Part shown: positions 26,318 to 32,038 of the stretch, piece by piece | Layout: every line of letters starts with the position of its first letter | Position numbering within the stretch: position 1 is the stretch's first letter | Assembly: GCF_900196725.1 (NCBI RefSeq) | Contig: NZ_FZMP01000090.1 | Location: forward strand, 1 to 49,303 | Reading direction: 5' to 3' | Origin: Candidatus Methanoperedens nitratireducens | GTDB lineage: Archaea > Halobacteriota > Methanosarcinia > Methanosarcinales > Methanoperedenaceae | DNA: 49,303 nt | Notes under the pieces: generated by a model | Databases searched by the model: none | Told to the model about the DNA's origin: nothing | What the model saw: only the letters and a program-made list of their open reading frames with translations | Made by a program: the position numbers and the translations under genes

Positions 26318-27010
26318 TCAGGCCACCTCGGTTTTGTAAAAACAGCAAATATCCCTCAAAGGACACAGATCATGTCTGGGATTTTTTGCAGTGCATACAA
26401 GTGCAGCAAAATCAATCATGGAGAGCGACAGTCTCCTCGGTTCCTCATATAGAACTATATCCTGCATAATTTTATAAAATTTTTTACTTCTCCTTGAGGA
26501 GTCGGTGATTTTTATTCCAAAAATACGACCAATCACTCTCACAGTATTTGTATCAAGAATGGGTTCTGGAAGATTGTATCCGAAGCAAAGTATTGCAGAT
26601 GCTATGTAATGCCCGACGCCAGGAAGTTCCATAAGTTTCTTTTTTTCCAGAGGAAGTATTCCGTTGTATTTTTCCATCACCTCTTCTGCCAGCCTATATA
26701 GAAAATCCGATCGCCAGTAAAGGCCGAGTGAACGCATCTCCATCATAATTTTTTCAGAACCAGCTCTGACAATTGATTCAAAGTCCGGAAAATCTTCAAT
26801 GAATTTCTCATAAACGGGTTTTACCTGATCAGCATTCGTTCTATGAAGCATGATTTCGGCAATCAGTATTTTATAAGGATCTCGTGTATTTCTCCATGGA
26901 AAATCTCTGAGGTTTTTACTGCCCCATTTCAGTATTCCGCTCCTGATATTCTCTACAATATTTCTATAGGTATTCTCATTCTGAATCTGATTGCATGATA
27001 GAGATCCCAT
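26318..27010 (-). CDS. HhH-GPD DNA glycosylase, Mig-like (T/G mismatch) or MutY-like
   Basis: 230 residues, about EndoIII size, so without the MutY C-terminal domain. It has WRNTRDPYKILIAEIMLHRT near the start, the helix-hairpin-helix LPGVGHYIASA (129-138) and catalytic Asp153 in ILDTNTVRV. Tyr135 sits where EndoIII has Lys and MutY has Ser, as in the archaeal T/G mismatch glycosylase Mig.Mth. The Fe-S loop reads C206-x6-H213-x2-C216-x5-C222: His replaces the second Cys. Being 9 bases after a cytosine-C5 methyltransferase gene, it probably repairs the T/G mismatches left by deaminated 5-methylcytosine, just as Mig accompanies a methylase on its plasmid. Confidence 0.88.
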   Translation of the reverse strand: MGSLSCNQIQNENTYRNIVENIRSGILKWGSKNLRDFPWRNTRDPYKILIAEIMLHRTNADQVKPVYEKFIEDFPDFESIVRAGSEKIMMEMRSLGLYWRSDFLYRLAEEVMEKYNGILPLEKKKLMELPGVGHYIASAILCFGYNLPEPILDTNTVRVIGRIFGIKITDSSRRSKKFYKIMQDIVLYEEPRRLSLSMIDFAALVCTAKNPRHDLCPLRDICCFYKTEVA

Positions 27011-27019
27011 TTAACCTCT

Positions 27020-28279
27020 TCAGAACATTTTTCTTATTTCCATGCTGATTGCCTCTGCCATAAGAGGAGGGACAGCATTTCCTATCTGGGCGTACCTAGA
27101 TGTTCTTGGCCCTTCAAATTTATAATTATCTGGGAAGGATTGAATACGTGCTACCTCACGCACGGTAAGGGATCTTGCCTGATTAATATCAGGATGAATA
27201 TAATAATGACCATCTTTCGAAATATGCGCCACAACTGTATGAGCGCAGGAGTGATCTCCAGCAACAACCTTGAATCTGTCCTCAAAAGATTCTTGGTTTT
27301 CATGCGTTTTTAACTTTTCAGGCAATTCAGAATATTTTATTCGTCTTTTTTCTTTCCCCCATATTTTTATTGTGTGTCTGTATATTTCACGGTCCTGTTC
27401 ATTATGTTTTCTGGCATGATGTTGAATAAGAACATCTTTTTCATCTCTTATCCCTGATTCGATAAGATATTGTGAAGGTGGCTTTATATACTCCTGCACA
27501 CCCTCGCTACCTTCGCCCGGATGCAGGGATGGTAGATCTTCAAGCAGATTCTCAACAAAAAAGCTGTGTTCGGCTCTGGTAAAGTCTGGATATTTATACC
27601 CATTCCCAGATATCCATCCCATGAGAATAACTCTTTTTCTTTTCTGCAAGACAAAAAAATCGGCTGCATCTAGTATTTTATTCTCTGTAACGTATCCCAT
27701 TTTCTTAATGCTTTTAATCATATCATTGAATACAGTTCCATTCTTTGCTGTAAAGATACCTGGAACATTTTCAAATATAAAGAAATCAGGTTTGAATGCC
27801 TTTAAAAAAGATAAATAATGGTGATAAAGGTAATTCCGCGGGTCATTTATCATTCCGTCAGGGTCCCTTGATCGACCTACAAACGAATATGCCTGACATG
27901 GTGGACCGCCAATCATAACATCTATTTTTGGGACATCGTGATTTATCATTCGCTCCTGAATCTGTTCCACCAGTAATTTTTCCGTCTTTTTAGAGATCTC
28001 AATATTAAATATACTTGAAGAGATTTCATTTGAAAATTCTTCGGTATTCTCAAAAAGCTGATTTCTTGAAAGCTCTCCCTTCAGATACCCATAATACGTA
28101 TCCAGCATATTATTATTTTTCAGGGCATGATAAAGAGCGCGAGTCTCCAGAGTTTTCGAGGCATATTTATCTTTTTCAATATGGGCTACGAATTTGAAGC
28201 CATTCCTGAAAAAGCCCTCTGACAGGCCTCCGGCTCCGGAAAACATATCCAGAACTGTTATTTCATTTTCATTTATCAT
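27020..28279 (-). CDS. DNA (cytosine-5-)-methyltransferase
   Basis: 419 residues with all main C5-methylase motifs: DMFSGAGGLSEGF (I, SAM binding), GGPPCQAYSF with nucleophile C128 (IV), FIFENVPGI (VI, E170), and the C-terminal RIQSFPDNYKF and QIGNAVPPLMA (IX-X). It would mark host DNA so that the operon's nucleases spare it. It is the first gene of the operon, with the likely promoter in the AT-rich stretch 28280-28480. The recognition sequence cannot be read from the protein. No stand-alone specificity subunit or typical type II endonuclease is adjacent. Confidence 0.94.
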   Translation of the reverse strand: MINENEITVLDMFSGAGGLSEGFFRNGFKFVAHIEKDKYASKTLETRALYHALKNNNMLDTYYGYLKGELSRNQLFENTEEFSNEISSSIFNIEISKKTEKLLVEQIQERMINHDVPKIDVMIGGPPCQAYSFVGRSRDPDGMINDPRNYLYHHYLSFLKAFKPDFFIFENVPGIFTAKNGTVFNDMIKSIKKMGYVTENKILDAADFFVLQKRKRVILMGWISGNGYKYPDFTRAEHSFFVENLLEDLPSLHPGEGSEGVQEYIKPPSQYLIESGIRDEKDVLIQHHARKHNEQDREIYRHTIKIWGKEKRRIKYSELPEKLKTHENQESFEDRFKVVAGDHSCAHTVVAHISKDGHYYIHPDINQARSLTVREVARIQSFPDNYKFEGPRTSRYAQIGNAVPPLMAEAISMEIRKMF

Positions 28280-28487
28280 ATTATATGCAATATTTTCGAC
28301 CCTGAAGAGTTTACTACTTTATATTTTTGTTGGAGTCTCTACCTTTACTTTAATTTATTGGATATATAACTTATCGAATATTTTAGAGTGATTTGGAAAA
28401 TATGATAGAATATACAATTTATTATCCACATATTTGATATGTCTTTGGAGAGCGGCGTGAAAGTATTAAACAAAATATAACTCAGGT

Positions 28488-28526
28488 AAAGCGTTAACAA
28501 TTCCCGTTACGGAAAGTCTTAAGACA
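28488..28526. repeat. 39-bp direct repeat, right copy
   Basis: AAAGCGTTAACAATTCCCGT continuing TACGGAAAGTCTTAAGACA, 36/39 identical to 16568-16606. It separates the defence operon from the virus/plasmid-like block. A shorter partial likeness (ACCGTTACGGTTTAAG) occurs near 26267-26283. Confidence 0.65.
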
Positions 28527-28548
28527 TCGTAAGGATTCAAAAAAGGCT

Positions 28549-28671
28549 ATGCAAACTTCAACGGAGGCTCAAGGAGCATCCACCGGAGATCGAGCGGAAA
28601 AAAGGCGAAGAAATAACGGAGAAATTGCGAAGATTTTATCGAAAAAATCAAGAGGCATACCCCATGATTGA
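28549..28671 (+). CDS. possible small basic protein, 40 aa
   Basis: A 40-codon ORF (beginning MQTSTEAQGAST, with a basic stretch EKRRRNNGEIAKI) that ends in an overlap with the ATG at 28664. No clear ribosome site; supported only by coupling to the next gene. It may instead be the untranslated leader of that gene. Confidence 0.25.
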   Translation: MQTSTEAQGASTGDRAEKRRRNNGEIAKILSKKSRGIPHD

Positions 28672-29968
28672 CCGCATTTTTAACTTATTCGGAGGAAAGA
28701 AGACCCCAAGAAATACAGAAAACTCAGATGAACTTGTGGGGTTCATACCTTCATTTGAGGACATTGAGGACTTCAAAAAAGAACACAATCTGAACTGTCC
28801 TGCCAGGACAGTAAGCAGGTTGATCAAATACCTTGAATCCCGTCCTAACCAGAAATGGTATGTATTCAAGTCCCTGAAACGAAAACCCTATCTTATCAAC
28901 GTGGGAGTGTATGAGGAATTCCCATCCATAGACACAGCCCTTGAATGGTCTGAAGTATATGGAGGAGGGAAATACTACGTAAAGCCCCTGTCCCTCGGAA
29001 AATGCAAGATCGGTTTTTACGAATTTGAGGGTGAAGACAAGTTTCCCGAAAGTGAAGACAGAGAAACAGGAATAACCAAAACAAACCCGTATCTGAAGAA
29101 GTTCAAACCGAGGAATCTAAAAGAAGCCATCCTGCTTCAGAAAATACAGGAGGGAGACGAAAAAGCCATCAGCAAAATAACAAATGAAGAAGAAGATGAC
29201 AAGGATGCAGAAGGGGATATCAAGGCACTGTATGAGAGAGTGGGGATGCTCTCAGAACAGCTTCAGGAAAAAGAACAGGAATTAAAAGAAGCCCTCAAAA
29301 AAATAGAAGACCTGAAGGATGAAAGCCATAAAAAAGACCTTCAAATTCTTGAAGAACGCTTCATGGGAGGGGCAACGAAATCCACATGGGACGGACTTGC
29401 GAAAGTACTTGGTACGGATACTGGAAAAGAAATTGCAAAAGAAGGGATGGAAACCCTCAAAGAGATTGCCAAAGCCTCAAGAGGAGGCAAAGAAGATGAA
29501 AAAGATGAGGTTTTTAATGAGAGAAAAAGCCTTCCACCCGCAGAAAAAACAGCAAAGAACGACTGGAAGCCCCTTATTCTTTTATACAGGTTCATTGAGC
29601 GAAATGGAGACCCCAACGCTTACATAGAGACCATAAGCGTGCAATATCCATCTCATGCATTCAGCCAGTGGTTGATTACAATAGAATCAACCGAGCAGTT
29701 CTTAGAGAAATTCAAATCAGCACAAGAGAAGCTGCCCCTGCTTTACAGTGAGCAGGGAAGGGCATGGCTTGATGGGCTGTTTGAAGTCATCCGAGACCTG
29801 AACGCACAGAGCGAACAGGTAGCGAAGAAACAGGCTGAGGCGAAGTCGGCTGAGGCAGAGTCATTTGAACCTGTACCTGCACATGAATCTGTACATAAAG
29901 GTTTGAGTGAGACAGAACTTTTTGGAGAGAAAAAGGAGATTGAGACTAAGGAGACTGAGAGTGAATAA
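28664..29968 (+). CDS. coiled-coil protein of unknown function
   Basis: 434 residues from the ATG at 28664; a TTG at 28625 with GGAG close upstream would add 13 residues. Residues about 20-140 look globular (PSFEDIEDFKKEHNLNCPA, then WYVFKSLKRKPYLINVG). Residues about 190-240 form a coiled coil with regular EQLQEKEQELKEALKKIEDL heptads, followed by a mostly helical region. The C-terminus carries a PVPAHESVHK segment related to the PVHTE motif shared by other proteins of the element. No family is recognised. It is the first long gene of the block; a structural or scaffold role is a guess. Confidence 0.7.
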   Translation: MIDRIFNLFGGKKTPRNTENSDELVGFIPSFEDIEDFKKEHNLNCPARTVSRLIKYLESRPNQKWYVFKSLKRKPYLINVGVYEEFPSIDTALEWSEVYGGGKYYVKPLSLGKCKIGFYEFEGEDKFPESEDRETGITKTNPYLKKFKPRNLKEAILLQKIQEGDEKAISKITNEEEDDKDAEGDIKALYERVGMLSEQLQEKEQELKEALKKIEDLKDESHKKDLQILEERFMGGATKSTWDGLAKVLGTDTGKEIAKEGMETLKEIAKASRGGKEDEKDEVFNERKSLPPAEKTAKNDWKPLILLYRFIERNGDPNAYIETISVQYPSHAFSQWLITIESTEQFLEKFKSAQEKLPLLYSEQGRAWLDGLFEVIRDLNAQSEQVAKKQAEAKSAEAESFEPVPAHESVHKGLSETELFGEKKEIETKETESE

Positions 29969-29969
29969 C

Positions 29970-30377
29970 ATGAATAAAGGCAAAGAAGGCAAAGATGTAA
30001 ACGATTTGGCAAAAGAGTACCGGGAAAAATACAAAATAGCGGAGTCAGCCGTTCTCGACGCTGCAATTGAGCTATCACTTGCAGAGCAGGGAATAGACGT
30101 TACAAAAATCGCAAAGAGGGATTTTGATACCTTCCACAGGTCGAATATCGAAATTGAGGAGATAAAAGCGAAGGCGCAGGAAAAGATCAACAAGATTCAG
30201 CAAGAAGCCGGTCTTGGAATTCAGGGAGTACACCTTGAACTTGGGAAGCTCAATAACAAAATCAGAGAGTCGCAGGGATTAAAACTGCTACCATTAGTGG
30301 AGAATGTACAGATATATGAACCCGCAACTGATACGAATAGCCAATCGGATAGCCCAGGAGCATCCGAATCTGATTAG
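29970..30377 (+). CDS. helical protein of unknown function, 135 aa
   Basis: Begins one base after the TAA of the preceding gene (TAACATG). The open frame extends upstream but MNKGKEGKD is the natural start. The product is almost entirely helical and charged, including AKAQEKINKIQQEAG, and probably forms a coiled coil. No family, no membrane segment. It overlaps the next gene's start by about 70 bases. Confidence 0.6.
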   Translation: MNKGKEGKDVNDLAKEYREKYKIAESAVLDAAIELSLAEQGIDVTKIAKRDFDTFHRSNIEIEEIKAKAQEKINKIQQEAGLGIQGVHLELGKLNNKIRESQGLKLLPLVENVQIYEPATDTNSQSDSPGASESD

Positions 30378-30591
30378 ACCCCTTTTCAGGGGCATCAAGG
30401 AGCACCTGCCCTTCGGTATTGGAGATGGCAAGGTTAAGGACGTGGTAGCTGAGAATGTCCCGGAGTGGTTCTGGAACTCAGATCTTCATGATCTGAGAGA
30501 GTTCCTTGATGAAGTAATGCAAGATCCTAAAGCAGAGGAATGGTGGGCATTCAATAAAGAGGTTCTAAGGAAGGTGCTTTATGATGAGTAA
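30304..30591 (+). CDS. protein of unknown function, 95 aa
   Basis: Begins MYRYMNPQLIRIANRIAQE, contains KEHLPFGIGDGKV and a Trp-rich acidic half (VPEWFWNSDLHDL, EEWWAFNK). The start may be the ATG at 30304 (GGAG is only two bases away) or the one at 30316. The overlap with the preceding frame is unusually long for this block, but the product's composition is protein-like and the end overlaps the next gene in coupled fashion. Not assigned to a family. Confidence 0.5.
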   Translation: MYRYMNPQLIRIANRIAQEHPNLIRPLFRGIKEHLPFGIGDGKVKDVVAENVPEWFWNSDLHDLREFLDEVMQDPKAEEWWAFNKEVLRKVLYDE

Positions 30592-30796
30592 GAAACCTGA
30601 GCTTGAGCCAGGAGATTCAGGTTCAGATGAACTGACCTCTGAGTATGATTCTGTACGTGGTTATTGGGTACGCTCCGAGGAAGGCGACATAATAAGACCA
30701 GGCGGGGAGCGTGGGTATTGGAGCAAAGAGCCTCCAAGACCTGAGTTCCGAGTAGAGAGGAAACGAATACTCCAATCGGAAAAGGTTTCAGAATGA
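30581..30796 (+). CDS. 71-aa protein carrying the shared 43-residue module
   Basis: AAGGTG precedes a double ATG. Residues 20-62 (SEYDSVRGYWVRSEEGDIIR and onward to EFRVERKR) match residues 462-504 of the transglutaminase-fold protein at 37 of 43 positions. The module is rich in Arg, Gly, Trp and Pro, with GGERGYWSKEPPRPEF at its heart, and no domain is recognised. Carrying it almost alone, this protein may compete for or bridge the same partner as the large one. Confidence 0.65.
   Translation: MMSKKPELEPGDSGSDELTSEYDSVRGYWVRSEEGDIIRPGGERGYWSKEPPRPEFRVERKRILQSEKVSE
30638..30766 (+). repeat. coding repeat module, copy 1 (129 bp)
   Basis: DNA copy of the 43-residue module shared with 33422-33550. 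The copies are also similar at the DNA level, with exact runs such as GCTCCGAGGAAGGCGACATA, pointing to a fairly recent intra-element duplication. Confidence 0.7.
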
Positions 30797-30828
30797 GAAA
30801 TTCAAAGAGACTAAAGGCAGTGCTTTGA

Positions 30829-31644
30829 ATGGTCAATGAGCGCAAGCTGGTAAAGGGATTAGCTGTAGCAGCATCAGCCCTTGATTCCAAATGGGGCAGG
30901 GCATTTACCGGCATACTTGGAGTTGCAGATGCTATCCTGGAAGATTCTGAGGATAGCGAAGGCAGAAAAAGCGCAGTAAGCCCACAGGTCAGAGAAGTTC
31001 TAAGAAGGCTTGGCATAAAAGAAATGCCAAGACGAGACTGCCCTAAAAACTGGCTTCACAGGTTTATTAAAGACCCGTCTGGGATACATCTTGTAGTCGG
31101 CAGACAGAGAGCAGGTAAAACTGCCCTGTGTTTCTGGCTGGCTCAGGCGACAGCCAAGAAGCCGATCTATGCAATTACTCTGAGTCCTGATGTGCTGGAA
31201 GGTGTGGAAGTAATAGATGATATCATGGAAGTGCCCGATAATGGAGTAGTCGTAATCGATGATGCCCAGACCTTCTTTGATAGTATAAGGCAGGCGGATG
31301 ATGACTACATGAAGCTGCGGCATCTCTCCAATATTATCGAGAAAAGAGGAGTCTGTGTTCTTTTCAACGTGCACAGCACTACTCTTTTGAATAAAACCCC
31401 TGTAGAATCGACAAAGACCCTGATATTCAAGGAACTTAATTATTTCGGAGCGGAGGCTGAGAGAGGCTTTGTTCAGAAATACGCATTCATTGCCGAGGCT
31501 CTAATAAAAGAAATCCCGATCACTCACAGAAAGGAGTACGCGGTTTTTTTGACCTTCCCTACGATTGTTTTGGAATTGCCAAAACCCCATTGCCGAAAGG
31601 CTGGAATCAGAAAATCAGCACGTCATGCCATCATACAGTCATAG
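30829..31644 (+). CDS. P-loop ATPase (Zot/packaging-ATPase-like)
   Basis: 271 residues before the stop. Walker A is VGRQRAGKTAL (91-98), and Walker B VVVIDDAQTFF (140-147). The next strand, KRGVCVLFNVHSTTLLNK, has the sensor position filled by Asn/His. The lack of helicase motifs and the small size recall Zot-like and FtsK/HerA-type DNA-packaging ATPases of filamentous and membrane-containing viruses, but I cannot settle which. The last 25 residues (HCRKAGIRKSARH) look out of frame: adding one C to CCCC near 31585 would run into the next ORF instead. The native protein is then about 317 residues. Confidence 0.75.
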   Translation: MVNERKLVKGLAVAASALDSKWGRAFTGILGVADAILEDSEDSEGRKSAVSPQVREVLRRLGIKEMPRRDCPKNWLHRFIKDPSGIHLVVGRQRAGKTALCFWLAQATAKKPIYAITLSPDVLEGVEVIDDIMEVPDNGVVVIDDAQTFFDSIRQADDDYMKLRHLSNIIEKRGVCVLFNVHSTTLLNKTPVESTKTLIFKELNYFGAEAERGFVQKYAFIAEALIKEIPITHRKEYAVFLTFPTIVLELPKPHCRKAGIRKSARHAIIQS

Positions 31645-31781
31645 ATGCCGAATATAATGTTATCGATGAAGACGAACCCAACAACCCAAAGAAACCTAAA
31701 CCCGAACCTGAACCCAATGGATCCAAAAAACCCAGAAGGAATCGGAGGCAGGAAGATGGCGATGAACAGTTCGAGGGTTGA
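31590..31781 (+). CDS. probable C-terminal end of the P-loop ATPase (frameshifted), or small Pro/Lys-rich protein
   Basis: 63 codons from a TTG, starting LPKGWNQKI, then a Pro/Lys/Glu-rich tail (NPKKPKPEPEPNG) and a basic-acidic end. No ribosome site. It overlaps the ATPase end in another frame and reads as its continuation after a one-base change. If the shift is real in the cell, a -1 slip would make a minor longer ATPase. Confidence 0.5.
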   Translation: MPKGWNQKISTSCHHTVIDAEYNVIDEDEPNNPKKPKPEPEPNGSKKPRRNRRQEDGDEQFEG

Positions 31782-31783
31782 GC

Positions 31784-31924
31784 ATGAGCCGATCCGTTAC
31801 CCTTTCAGACGAAGCGATTAGAAAACTCTTCAATAAGAAAAAAATCGTATCCGAGCGAACGGGAAGGGATGACCCATCAATTAGCGATATTATCTGCTAT
31901 GTATGCCAGCACTGCAAAGAATAG
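31784..31924 (+). CDS. antitoxin-like ribbon-helix-helix protein, 46 aa
   Basis: ATG two bases after the TGA of the preceding ORF, with GAGGGTTG upstream. The N-terminal SVTLSDEAIRKLF and the following KIVSERTGRDDPSISDIIC fit the RHH start of many archaeal antitoxins of VapB type, ending in CYVCQHC, which could bind a metal. No toxin gene follows. It may be a regulator of the element. Confidence 0.55.
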   Translation: MSRSVTLSDEAIRKLFNKKKIVSERTGRDDPSISDIICYVCQHCKE

Positions 31925-31930
31925 AATTGG

Positions 31931-32026
31931 ATGATTAATAGCAATCTTGAGACTGCTGATAGCGTTCTTGAGATAACTGATAGCAATCTCAAAAACGCTT
32001 CTATCTTATATCTATTCAAGTCTTAA
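31931..32026 (+). CDS. 31-aa heptad-repeat peptide (possible)
   Basis: The ORF is made largely of three 21-base tandem units, giving the heptads NSNLETA, DSVLEIT and DSNLKNA, the pattern of a short coiled coil. ATG is preceded only by TTGG. The end falls within the promoter region of the next gene. The repeat is certain, but translation is not. Confidence 0.3.
   Translation: MINSNLETADSVLEITDSNLKNASILYLFKS
32003..32014 (+). promoter_or_regulatory. TATA-like element for a leaderless message
   Basis: ATCTTATATCTA lies about 26-30 bases before the ATG at 32039, in a stretch without a ribosome site. This spacing predicts that transcription starts at the ATG. It would split the block into two transcripts. 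Confidence 0.4.
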
Positions 32027-32038
32027 ATTATTTTATTG

